A model generated the notes under the pieces. It was not told the origin of the DNA and ran no database searches. It was given only the letters and a program-made list of their open reading frames with translations. Below are positions 44,524 through 55,146 of a stretch of DNA of 64,000 nt, one piece after another; position 1 is the stretch's first letter; each line of letters starts with the position of its first letter. The stretch is from Gerris lacustris (Eukaryota > Arthropoda > Insecta > Hemiptera > Gerridae): contig OX578282.1 in NCBI GenBank assembly GCA_951217055.1, forward strand, positions 20,395,106 to 20,459,105. The letters are read 5' to 3'. Made by a program: the position numbers and the translations under genes.

Positions 44524-45246
44524 TCTGGTCGTTCAGCTTCTACAAATTTCGTCAAGTTTATATCAATCATTGTTCCTCTTATTACTTCAGGTCTTCAAAT
44601 TGATGCTATCTACTTGGGACTAAGAAAAGCCTCCGATTCCGTTGATAATCTGTTGTTACTGAAGCTGTGTCAAGCTTAAAACCCCAGTTTTGATAGCATG
44701 GCTAAATAGCTACTTATCCGGTAGGGTATACGCAGTCAGAGTAGGTAATAATTCTCTATCTAGAACTTTTATTGTTACGACTTCTGGAGTTCATCAAGGT
44801 TCGGTCATAGGCTCTCTCTTAGTCCTGGCCTTTATAAAGGACTTGCAACTTCAGTCTTTTTGTCCTTCAAATTTACTTTCCTGTTACTTTAGCTGTTTCT
44901 GCTAAATGGTTACAATATTCTATGTATGGGCATATCTTAATAAGATAGAACTAAACGTAACTAGAACCGTATTAATATAATTCACCAAGCGCTTGAACTC
45001 TACTACAACTGATTACCACTCTGGTTGGTCATTTTCAATGAGGGAGACAAAAGTCCGTGATCTTGGAGTAATTCTTGATCATAAGTTGATGCGGTCATCA
45101 CTAAATATTTAAAAACTTTAATTCTAATATGATCTATCACAGCCAAATTAATATCTAGATTGCTTCGTTCGACTCTTAGCTTTGGTTAGGCCCATCTTGG
45201 AATAATTTAACTCAGACCTTAACAAATAAAATCGAAAAGGTGTAAC
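44524..45246 (+). pseudogene. Jockey-like LINE reverse transcriptase relic
   Basis: Degenerate RT coding sequence in shifting frames. It begins with a SGRSASTNFVKF block (family pattern GRSTxTNLxxF) and YLGLRKASDSVDNLLLLKL (from YxDFxKAFDxVDHxLLLxKL). It continues with WLNSYLSGRVYAVRVGN and SGVHQGSVIGSLLVLAFIKDL (motif B). The YADD catalytic box is missing. The sequence resumes with NKIELNVTRT, VRDLGVILDHKL and RSLALVRPILE. Frameshifts and stops occur at about 44900, 44970 and 45110. The only long open piece is 71 codons (44690-44905). The motif style points to the Jockey clade, with no link to the CR1-like copy at 30 kb. Confidence 0.82.
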
Positions 45247-45861
45247 GTTTATTTATTTATATGAATAGTGTACTTTAGGATCTACCACAATATTTATGAT
45301 ACTTACGATAGACCATTCTAGGCAAGGAATAGAGCGACTATCGATCTGTTGATCTGCTTTTGAAGCCCAGTACTGCACTAAAGCCCTAAACGGCCCCCTA
45401 ACTTGTTTCAGTACAAGAGAACATGCCACAATACTTCAACCAGGACGACAGGTTGGTAGATTAATTTTGGTCAAGGAAACATCTGCAATATCTCTTATTT
45501 CTCGGTGTGCCCGAAACTTCAATACAATTGATATCACCTTAAATTAAATAAATATAGTCTATTAACTATTAAATATATTCTAACTGTGATCTCTCAATTT
45601 TACGAGCATGTTATTGAATTATTATTATTATTATTACTTCTTTTATTTTTGTAATATTACTTATTTATGTTGTTGTATTATAGAAAAGTCTTATTATTAG
45701 TTACGTTATGTTTCGTGGTTTTTATTACGTTGTATTATAGTTATCGTGCTATTTGTTATTAGTTAATATTCCTTGTTGTAAGTACATTATGTCTAATATG
45801 TTTATCTCTGTCTTTAGCTATAAAGCTATTGAGTTTATAATAAAAAAAAAAAAATAAATAA
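45247..45861 (+). mobile_element. C-terminal and 3' UTR remainder of the Jockey-like LINE
   Basis: Decayed sequence that ends in an AT-rich tail, then a GCTATAAAGCTATTGAG motif, a TAATAAA signal and an A-run (45842-45854). That is a typical LINE 3' end. No clear coding blocks remain after about 45530. Confidence 0.6.
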
Positions 45862-46620
45862 GGACTTTAAATACATAAATAAGAATAAAAAAAATTTTTA
45901 GGAGCAGCTTTAACGAACGCGAAAAAAAATTAATTTTTTAATCAAATAATTATTAAATGTAAAAATCGTTTGAATTAAATCATTAAAAAGACGAAGTTTT
46001 TAATTAAGACATAAACAACTGAGACCAAGGTAAAACATGTTGTTAAACAATAAAAAAGGAGAGAAAGAAAACCCAACTACTGTTTCTCTTTAAACTTTAA
46101 TGATAATGTGATAACAAAAACAAGGGAGACAGAAAAAAAGAAAAGCCTACCCTTTTAACAGAATGTAGAAGTGTAGAAATAGCCTGTATGAAATTCCGAG
46201 TATGTTTTTGAATAAAGCTGGGCATGTATGGCAGAGACAATTTCATTCCGGGGTTATACGGTTGGCCATTAGACCGGCATAATATAGTCCTCACTCCCCT
46301 ACCTACCTGGGCAATCATATCACATAATGTAAGCTCTTTTCTAACCAAACTATATCCCGACCGACGTTAGCCTCTATACGAGAATTCTAGACTTTTTTCC
46401 GCTTGGACCAGAAAACGAACTAAATTTTTGTTGACCAAAAATAAAAATAATCGTAAGATAAGAAAACAATTTTACTGTTAAGGCTATGCTGTCCTTTTAA
46501 CGATCTAATATTTTAGTAGTCTTTTAATCAATACAATAATATTATCAATTTTTCTATTATCTCAACATCAGTTGACAGCGTGTAAACATTTAGAGAGGAT
46601 AGAGTGCGGCCCGAAAAAAA

Positions 46621-46658
46621 ATACTGTTCAATTATGCTATAGCATAATTAAACAGTAT
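46621..46658. repeat. 38-bp palindrome
   Basis: ATACTGTTCAATTATGCTA and its inverse meet with no loop; one mismatch. Confidence 0.85.
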
Positions 46659-47081
46659 GTTTTTCCAAAACCACAATAACTAATCATCAATTCATGACTA
46701 CAGTTCATGGCATTAGTGCTATGAACGAAAAACGTTAAGACATTAATTAATATAAATTATTATTTTAATATAGCATCGGTTGAAGCTGGCGATGGGGTAA
46801 AAAACTCGGTTGATTGCGTTATAAAAATACAAGAAAAAGTACTCGGCTTCACAAGCAAAACAAGCAAGAACAAGTATTGGGCTCCTTGCGTCAAAATCGA
46901 AAAACAGCACTCGATTCCAAAATGGAATTTTACTGACGAGTGATTAGATTAGCCTCCGAGGCGAAGCCGAGGCAGGTAATTTACCTACAGGCAATGAATA
47001 AACGAGGCAGAAATGTTTCCTTTGCTGCCTTGTTGCATACAATATTTTATCTACTTGCGGCAGAAAAATGAAGCTGCTAAA

Positions 47082-47145
47082 ATGTTATCTTTATTAATAT
47101 AACATAGTTAATAACTATGTGTCATATTAATAAAGATAATAACAT
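47082..47145. repeat. 64-bp palindrome
   Basis: ATGTTATCTTTATTAATATA ... AGTTA pairs with AACTATGTG ... TATTAATAAAGATAATAACAT; arms of about 29 bp with a few mismatches. Confidence 0.7.
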
Positions 47146-47529
47146 ATGTATTAACTAAAATTAATGTTCAAATAACTAACTTGGGAATAATAACAATAAG
47201 TGAAAAGCAAACTCAATCTATAACAACAAAATACAAAACACACGTTTATAACACATAACTTCTGAATGAATAATGCACGCAATATAAAATATTTATTTAT
47301 ATTTTTACTAAAAAATTAATAAAAGTGTTAAAGATATCTTCTATTGCTTAAAAGAAAAGAAGTAACTAGGATACATCAAGAAAAGTAGCTAGTCTAATCT
47401 AGAATGACTTCAATAATAAAAATAATATGGATGTTCAATGTTTACCCGATGCTACAGTATAGTCAGTGACCAGTGACTCTACTATTTTTTTAATTAAAGA
47501 TCTACCAATCATTGAACTTATTTAACTCT

Positions 47530-47563
47530 TCTCTTTATCTTTATCTTTATCTTTATCTTTATC
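47530..47563. repeat. (CTTTAT)n microsatellite
   Basis: CTTTAT repeated about 5.5 times just before repeat G copy 2. Confidence 0.9.
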
Positions 47564-47781
47564 AAGAGAGAGATACGAACTTACTTACAGCAAGTTTATT
47601 CTTTTCTGTGTTTATTATTTAAATCTAACAATAGTAGATAAAATACGGTACTCAACTCGTGCGAAAACGGCATTTTGCATTGCTCGTGTGGTTTTACTGC
47701 CCTCGCTGTCGCTCGGGTGCAAACTCCACACTCGCATGCAAAATGCTACTTTCCGCACTTGACGCGTAATGTACTATTACA
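47553..47781 (+). repeat. Repeat G, copy 2
   Basis: Same order as copy 1: GAGATACGAACTTACTTACAGC, then TCTAACAATAGTAGATAA, then the CTCGTGCGAAAACGGC palindrome. It is preceded by (TTTATC)n at 47530-47563. Confidence 0.78.
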
Positions 47782-47839
47782 CAATAAGCAATATAACAAT
47801 AAAGTAATGTAACAATAATGTTAATGTTAATATAACAAT

Positions 47840-47905
47840 AAAGTACATGGTAGGATGCGAGGAAGCTATGTGCCATACTAATTGGCAGTCTATTTTAATT
47901 TGTAT
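47840..47905 (+). repeat. Repeat B end fragment
   Basis: GGTAGGATGCGAGGAAGCTATGTGCC ... AATTGGCAGTCTATTTTAA matches the last about 60 bp of B. Confidence 0.65.
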
Positions 47906-48119
47906 TATGTTGTATTCGTTTTTATTTTTATTCGTCTATTAATTATTTGTTTGACTTATGATATATGCCTATATAATGTTTATTTGTTGAAAGTTATTTG
48001 TTTCGCTTTGATTATTGTGTAGATTTCAGAACTTATTTAACTTTTGTTTGGCTGAAAGCTGCTTCGTAATTTAAATTAAACTAATTTAAATTTACGTGAA
48101 TAGACATTTTATATTATTC

Positions 48120-48360
48120 ATAAAAGTCGTTTTCCCGGGGCCATAATTCTTGTTAGAACATAAATATTGTTCCAGGGAAAATAGCTTTAAACACGAACGA
48201 TAAGAGGACGAGTTCAATTCCCCGCCGGGGAGATGTTAATTTTTATGGTAAAATTTGATAAATGTAACCCACAATAACTCGAAACAACTAGTAATTGGAA
48301 AAACGCTAATCAAGTGATTTTGTACTCGTATATGAGAAAGGTTAGTATTTGTCGTATCGT
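48120..48360 (-). repeat. Repeat C centre and end, inverted
   Basis: TTCCAGGGAAAATAGCTTTAAACACG (A-box-like), GAGTTCAATTCCCCG (B-box-like, 48210-48222), GGAGATGTTAATTTTTATGG and TATATGAGAAAGG. It carries both internal promoter-like boxes in the forward sense. Confidence 0.62.
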
Positions 48361-49196
48361 AAAGATTTCTTTTATCTTGCTCAAAAGAGGTTTTTAATAT
48401 ATTATACTGCAGAAACAATATGTATAATTTATATGTATATTTATTAGCCTTATTGTGTGCCTAAAAAATGAAAAGTTATCACTTTTAAAAAAACCATTAA
48501 ATACCTACATAACATACAACCCTATCATATTTTATTTGCCGGATATTAGTCCATTTTATTTCCGGTTTTTGTAAGTTAAATATTACACAGTCGTTCAGTT
48601 TTTGAAGTTTATATTCGGATTTCATCGTTTAAAATGTCATTCTATGTTCGTACGACTAAAATGTTTGTGACAAGTGTGTGAAGTTGGGAAATAAGTCAAT
48701 TGTAACACGTGGCTGACAGTTTTATGCGATTTCTCTCAATTTTCCTCCCACGGAACCAGAGTAAAATCCTCTCGGCAGGAGTGTAAAGGTATCGGAATAC
48801 AGCAGAGGCCCACGGGAGCCTCGTCAAGGAAGATGTTAAGCCTTAACCTGTTGCTTTGACATAAACGTATTTCCTCCACAATCCAGCCGAGCATTCAACA
48901 AACTCTCAAATCAACTCAACGGGAAACCGACTCTATATACAGGCAACTTCATCATCCTTTCTAACACAATTATTTCAGCAGTCCCATTAGCACAACATAA
49001 ATTAATTCTCTGTTTACTTTCTTTAATAAAGTTATCAAAGCGAAAACTCTCATAATGCATTAAAGCTGTACATAATTTAATAAATAAATAAAAAAAAAAA
49101 AACAGTAAATTAGTAACACAGTAATGCGTATAGATATTAAAATATTTAAAATTTCATTTTTAAGTTTTAGGTGGTATCATACTACGGAAAGTTTAC
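48361..49196. other. Unexplained DNA
   Basis: 48700-48900 is GC-richer and frame-less. The remainder is AT-rich. Confidence 0.4.
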
Positions 49197-49340
49197 ATTT
49201 TTAATTTAAATCAAATTATAATTATTATTATCAATGGGAGACAGACAGAGAAAAATAGTACCGGCGCGGCGCTGGAGTCTATTTTTGTAAGTCTGGCTCC
49301 CATTGTTAATAATAATTATAATTTGATTTAAATTAAAAAT
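49197..49340. mobile_element. 144-bp fold-back element
   Basis: Arms of 44 bp (49197-49240 and 49297-49340) with ATTTAAATCAAATTATAATTATTA ... ATGGGAG and its inverse. Pairing continues inward through CAGACAGAGAAAAATAG / CTATTTTTGTAAGTCTG to a GC-rich loop (CCGGCGCGGCGC). Confidence 0.8.
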
Positions 49341-49504
49341 TTAAAATATTTAGGAAGTGTTCATTTACTTGTACTTTGTTTAAAAAAACATTTATTTAAC
49401 TTTGCTGATTCATCAACAGATGAAGTAAAATTATTACTTCCAATTTTAAAAAATCGATACGAGACAACTCAGACAAACTTTCTCATATATGTGATACTTT
49501 ATTA

Positions 49505-49569
49505 AAATTCCATAATATCTCATTGAAGCGAGCGTAGCGAGCTTCCTACATTCTACGAAATATGCTCCG

Positions 49570-49613
<44 letters not shown>

Positions 49614-50345
49614 AGTAACGTTCACGCGTGTGACGATAACTTGAGTAAAAGTTGACCGATTTAGTTGAAATTTGGTATACATGTTCCTCTTACTAATACT
49701 CAGGCTACGTTCGTTGGACAGCGTGATCCGTCCAAGAGTTCGCGCGCAACGCTCGCGTAAACGAGAGGTACAAAAATTAAATTGGAATTTCAGGACGGGA
49801 AAAGATTCTATCATCATCTGTTCGATGAGACGAACATTTTTTGCAAATAACATTTTTTACTAAAACCAACAGCGACACCGCTATGACTTAATAAAGATCG
49901 CTAAAACTATTAAAGCGGACCTAAACGTTTATTGAAGCGAGCGTAGCGAGCTTCCTACATTCAACGAAATATGCTCCGTGTCTGTCTGTCAGAGAATACA
50001 ACCTTTTTACCGATATCTTACATTCTAACGTAACGATTTTAATAAAACTTCATATACACCATCTAATGCACAATTGAAACAGGTATGCAAAATTTCAACT
50101 TGATACAAGCAAAATTCTTTGCGTAGTGACGAGATACATTTATAATAATTGTTTAAAAGCTACCGCGGTGGTGAAGATTGTTATAGTCGTATAGTGTATA
50201 GGTTTGTTTAGGAAGTAAAGCTTTGTACCGAGTACCCCTTCTCTTCCCTAGACTACCCTCTTCCACTTATCTTCAACTATGACATTCATCATGATTATTA
50301 AATTTCAATATTCAGTATTTCATTGCAATACGCTCGCTTCAATGA
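49505..50345 (-). mobile_element. Repeat A-related compound copy with ATTGAAGCGAGCG termini
   Basis: A-family internal blocks in reverse orientation. The motif ATTGAAGCGAGCGTAGCGAG followed by CTTCCTACATTC and GTCTGTCTGTC occurs twice, at about 49514 and 49931. The complementary ACGCTCGCTTCAAT lies at 50329-50342. The second unit (49930-50342) therefore has inverted ends and looks like a 413-bp element. A (TCTG)n run lies at 49570-49613. Confidence 0.65.
49570..49613. repeat. (GTCT)n microsatellite
   Basis: About 11 units of GTCT/TCTG, grown from the GTCTGTCTGTC block of the A-related element. Confidence 0.93.
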
Positions 50346-50460
50346 TAGAGCCACGCGATGCCTAGTTTAATTGATTTCCTTAAAAAAAAAAAAGCATACA
50401 AAGCGTTCAACAGGCGATATTTTATTTTTTGTTTTCAATTTTCAAATAAATGAAGTTAAT

Positions 50461-50520
50461 TTTTGCTTCCGAGCTTACCGAAGGTAACGGAAGCTACGTG
50501 ATCGTTCTGAAGAACCAACA
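50461..50520 (+). repeat. Repeat B start fragment
   Basis: TTGCTTCCGAGCTTACCGAAGGTAACGGAAGCTACGTGATCG is the clearest B start. The copy breaks off into C-family sequence. Confidence 0.7.
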
Positions 50521-50745
50521 TATTTTATATCTCTCAAAACCGTTTTCGAGAACTAATTTTTGATGTTTTTCAGAGTTTGTGAGAGTAGCGCCCCCAAATT
50601 TAAAATACAATTTAAATATAATTTATTTCTCGGTTTCACCTGGGTGTATAATTTTTCTGAACCTGTATGCAAAATCATCAAAATCGACCCAGTAATTTAG
50701 GCTCCAGGCTTCTGTACAACGACAGACATTAAAATAGAGAAATCC
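50520..50745 (+). repeat. Repeat C right-half fragment
   Basis: CAAAACCGTTTTCGAGAACTAATTTTTGATG ... GCGCCCCCAAATTT ... ATCGACCCAGTAATTTAGGCTCCAGG. It is followed directly by inverted repeat A. Confidence 0.68.
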
Positions 50746-50749
50746 CTAA

Positions 50750-51262
50750 ATCTTTAAAATAGAGAAAACAACGTTTTTAACGATAGCTTACGTTCTAACG
50801 TAACGATTTTAATAAAACTTCATACATCGTCTAAAGTACAATTGAAACAGGCATGTAAAATTTCAACCTGATATACAAGCAGAAGTTTTTGTGTAGGGAA
50901 GTGATATATATTATAATATTTTAAATTAGTAGACCGGGTTGGTAGAGAACGGTCTTATTTCCTACCTACTACACCCATAATATTTAACTATAAGCACATC
51001 ATGATTAACCTTTTTCTCAATATTCAATACATATTTATTGCAAGGCGCTTGCTTCAATTAAAACAAAATAATACTTTTTTTTAAATTTTACTTTAACTCC
51101 GCTAAGTAAAAAACGTTAATTATTTTAATTTTGTCTCTTTTCTTACTCAACCATGTATTAGTAGTTAGCTAAGTATACTTAGTAGTATGATTTTATAATT
51201 TATTTTAATGAAAAGCGTAAGGAACTTCGTTCCTAACGGGTGTCTCGTGACATCACACGAAT
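50750..51262 (-). mobile_element. Repeat A, inverted truncated copy
   Basis: Reverse complement of the first half of repeat A. It ends with AAGGAACTTCGTTCCTAACGGGTGTCTCGTGACATCACACG. It abuts C-family sequence (50520-50745), and a B-family start lies just before that (50461-50520). Confidence 0.72.
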
Positions 51263-52408
51263 TGTTTTTGGAAGCGAGATCTACTATTCACAGTACTACT
51301 ATACTCGGTATAAATAAATAAGTAAATAATAAATGTATATTGTAGAAGGAAGAATATGTATTTATGTATTATAATTATAACAATAAATATAAAATACATT
51401 AATCAAAAGAAATAAAGTCAGTAAGAACAAGAGGTATTACGGAGTCTCAAAACTTAAATTAAATTATGTGACATTCCCTTTAATAATTAACGTATATCTG
51501 ATGTATATAAATCGTATTTATATTTATTTAGCTCTGTGTTTCCATATTTCTCTGCTTATGATAATACCTAGGACGTTTGATATATTATTTGATATTGAAG
51601 TTTTGTCATACATAATATTATTCTTGTTAATGTTTCTACGTAGTTGATTCTCGTATAGTCGGAAATTAATAATGAAGATTATCATGCTTGAAGGGTTAAT
51701 TAATATGTCGAGTATGTTGGGGAAATCTTTCCCTGCTCTTATGTACTAACAAGGCATTTGAGTATTCATAAATCAAAGCAGAACTAATTAATGGCACTAG
51801 ACTCGTTAAATCGCTTTAACTCAAATATAAGCAAGTAACATAAAATCCTCATATTTATTTTGTTTTTCATAAATGCGTACACAACGCATTCTTATAACAC
51901 ATCAATTTTCTTTCAACATTGCATTCAACCTATCAATAGAAGAGGTAAATGAACATTAAACCTTAGAAAGATGTCTATCCCTTTCATCGCTATCTTTATG
52001 TTGCCCATACACTAGTACAGAGAACTCAAAACATCAACAAAGCCTCAAGCTTGTATCTACTTGTGATACAGCACATAAAGAACACATAGAATTTTTTTTA
52101 TTTTGATCTTATTCCCACCATATTTGTTATACACTACTAGGGAACATTTTTCGGTTAAATCTAACAAATTCTAAATCCCCCTGAAAAGTGCTTCAAAATG
52201 GCACGTAAAATATCATATAAACATAAACTTTTTCGGCCATATTTGTTTTTAAAATACAAGTAACATTTTGTAATAATACTTACACAGCCTTTGCCTACTT
52301 TTCAAAGCCATTAAAACTATGTATAACAAGTCATTCTGACTAATACCTTTTTTTAGTCGTCCGCCATATTGGCTACGACTTTTAATATATTAAAAGATAA
52401 ATTTTAAC
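51263..52408. other. AT-rich DNA, nothing recognised
   Basis: No frames or inverted repeats of note. Confidence 0.45.
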
Positions 52409-52621
52409 GTGGAAAGGATGGACGAAGGCAGTATGTCTAAGAGTCTGCTCAGCGGAAAGATATATGGACTTTCAAGACGGGTACGACCAAGGAAGAAATA
52501 ATTTGAGGACGTGGAGGAGGACCTGAAAGTACTTGGAGTGAGGAGTTGGAGAACCAGAGCGGGCAGGAGAGAGGAATGCAGATATGTTGTAAGGGAAGCC
52601 AAAGCCCATCTCGGGCTGTAG
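52409..52621 (+). pseudogene. RTE-like LINE ORF2 C-terminal relic
   Basis: A 71-codon stretch in one frame, too short and broken to stand out as an ORF. Blocks: VERMDEGSMSKSLLSGKIYG, RRVRPRKK, then a TAA where the family has tryptophan. Then come FEDVEEDLKVLGVRSWRTRA, REECRYVVREAKAHLGL and a TAG. The RGRPRKxWxDDVExDLxxLGVxxWRxxAxDRxxWxxxVxEAKAHxGL signature is common at the C-terminus of RTE/BovB-type and related ORF2s. Both tryptophan positions are mutated. No 5' part of the element is visible upstream. Confidence 0.82.
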
Positions 52622-53337
52622 CACTGCACAGAGTAAAGTAATTAAATTTTAATAACTTCATGTTATTTGCCTACTATTTAAGACCTTTCAACAATGTATA
52701 ACATTTTATGCTGGCTATCAATTTCTTGCTTAGTTGCCCACTATATTAACCTCCATCATTAAAATATTAAGTGTAAAATTTCCAAAAACCTGTTCAATAG
52801 TCAAAAATGCTTATCACAAAAATATGTTTTCCTTATATTGCTTCCAAGCTTATTACTGTAGTGTAGGCACAGGCACAGGCCTAAGGGCCCGAGCCTCCCA
52901 TGGGCCCCGTAAGACCAAATATTACATTGATATTTATATTTTTTTCATTAAAAGAACACATTTCTACTTGTGTAAAATGTCTATTTGTTTTGGCGTATTA
53001 TTTTTTCAGGGATGATCGAGGAGAAAAAAATGTTGACATCCAGAATCTTCGTCTTCTTTTACTATTGCCATTTTTTACTAACTCACCAATGATAATAAAT
53101 AAGCCGGTGCTTATACCGCGTTTTAAAAGAACAATTTTGCAAAGTTAAATGCAAGTGCACTATAGTTTTAGTACTTGATGATGTAGTGTACAAGAAAATA
53201 ATGAAGAATAACTGGGAACAAGGACAAACGTTTGCAAAAACCTGTTTGTTTAGAATGCGCGTCCGGTGTGGACGTCGTGTTTGCGGTTGTTTGCGAATGC
53301 GCGTTTGGTGTGTACGAGGCTTAGGACAAACACACAC

Positions 53338-53412
53338 GCAAATATACATGTTCCATTTATCAATTCTCAGGCTAAGTGCGTTAGCCATCTGTCCAAGCTT
53401 TTAATGCTTGGG
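53338..53412 (-). repeat. Repeat A fragment
   Basis: Short degenerate match to the ATACATGTTCC ... CTCAGGCTA ... GTCCAAG block seen at 49674-49740. The flanking 53240-53340 is G-rich and otherwise unexplained. Confidence 0.4.
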
Positions 53413-54787
53413 TGTTGGTGTTAATCGAAATTTTTACTTTCTTGTATATAATTTTAAACAAAGTTATGAAAAATTTAATGACATAGATATGAATTAATAA
53501 GTGTCCAGTAGCAATAGAAATTCCATGTAAGAAAAATGTTAATTCAGTTTATTTTTTCAACTCTCAAATAGATTTAGACAGTTAAAACCAGACAAGGGTA
53601 TAAACTAGATGAAACTAGATACAAACGTATATGCAAACGAGGACATTTCATGGGAAATAAACAAGTACCAAACAAGGCAGTACAGGAGAGAAGAAGATTA
53701 TCGAGCAAGAACAGGGTGGAAAGGGTTTGCCACTGTGTGAGAGAGGAAGGATGTCTCCACAGAGTGAACTAGGAGGAGGAGGGACCGGTGACAAAGCCAA
53801 TAAATCCTGCAACCAGGGCTAATTAACCCGACCAAGCCAAAGTTTCCCCAAGAGCCTGACTTAGTCCTGACTCGCCAGGAAAGTGAGTCAGAAATTCACC
53901 GGGCTGGAGGGAGGGAAATCGCCTCGTTCCCTGCGACTCGCCTCAAAGTCTCTTGAGAAAGAGTGGCACGCTGGATTTATACCTGCGGGGAACCAGGGAG
54001 ATGTTACCCTACATTGAACACAGAGACTAAATTCCACCTCTATGCGAATTTCACAAAAAAAATTTGGATTTATGTGTTATAGTACTAAAAGAAATTAACA
54101 AATAATTCTAAAGAGAATAATGGTTCTTTACCTGCAATTTAAATATTTTTTGGGCTTGGATATTCAAATATAATATAAGCAATAAGCTAAGCAACATTAA
54201 CATGGATAATAAACTCAACCAACAGTCCGAAACTAAGTTTTAGTTCGGATGATTTCAAACGATTTCCAGGGCCCTTTGCTATCCAATTCAACGGTTTTAT
54301 TACCATTCAAGCAGAGAAAATTCTTTAAGCGCTTTGAAGCATCCTGATTTTGTTAAAAACTGGTTTCAAAGAAATAGAAGAATTAAAAAAAACAACATAA
54401 TATTAATAATAAAGAAGTTTTTAGTTTCAAAATGGTTTTGGTGACTTGAGAGTAGAAATCAATTATTTATTATCGAACCAGAGTTTGCTGGATAATTATA
54501 AAATCCACATCAGAGTTCGATAGTGGTTTAAGCCCCATCAAATATATTAATATCATGATAAATTGTCAAAGAGTCACTTAAATACTGTTATTTAGTTTTG
54601 GAAAGTATTACATTATTAAAAAATTATTATTAAAAATTAATTAGGTTATTTGACAATTTTGAACTATGTATTTAAGTTTATGAATCGACGATAAACTGGT
54701 GAAGTTAACTCTTTGACTATAACTTTTTCAGAGTATTTTAGATAATATATATGGTGCGTAGGCTTCCGCGGGTAGACTCGTTGTAAT
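53413..54787. other. Unexplained, with a GC-richer island
   Basis: 53690-54010 is purine-rich, then GC-rich (CGGGCTGGAGGGAGGGAAAT), without a long frame or repeat match. It could be a relic exon or element edge. Confidence 0.35.
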
Positions 54788-55146
54788 CAGCTTGGGTTTT
54801 GGGTGAAATAGATTTGAAATCCGGCGTTTCGCTTCCACTACTGGAAGCATCTTCAGGGTTGTGGTGCATCGTGATGTTGACTCGAAGCAAACACATGATG
54901 AACTGACGACTGGAGAGAAAATCGGCGGAACCCTCGGGAAATCCAGGTACAATCTAAGGAAATCTAAGGGTACAATCTAGAAAACCTGTATAATACGCCG
55001 ATTTTCTCTCCAGTCGTCAGTTCATCTTATGTATGCTTCGAGTCAACATCACGATGCACCACAACCCTGAAGATGCTTCCAGCAGTAGAAGCGAAACGTC
55101 GGACTTCAAATCCTTCGTGACGCGGATTGCACCGGAAACCCAAGCT
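54788..55146. mobile_element. Inverted-repeat element with two hammerhead-like cores
   Basis: Arms of about 140 bp (54788-54927 and 54996-55146) around a 68-bp spacer. Each arm carries CTGAAGATGCTTCC ... GAAGCGAAACG, at 55067-55098 on the plus strand and as the complement at 54826-54856. The core CTGANGA, the closed stem II and the GAAA box are all present. Penelope-like elements are known to carry hammerhead motifs. No RT or GIY-YIG coding sequence is present here. Confidence 0.65.

Noticed and set aside
46097..46348. 83-codon minus-strand frame with some protein-like residues
   Set aside because: No family resemblance, no partner exons and no repeat match; treated as chance.
53083..53404. 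Overlapping frames on both strands rich in Arg, Cys and Val
   Set aside because: They follow a G/T-rich repeat-like stretch (GTGCGCGT, TGTTTGCG) and carry no domain motif.
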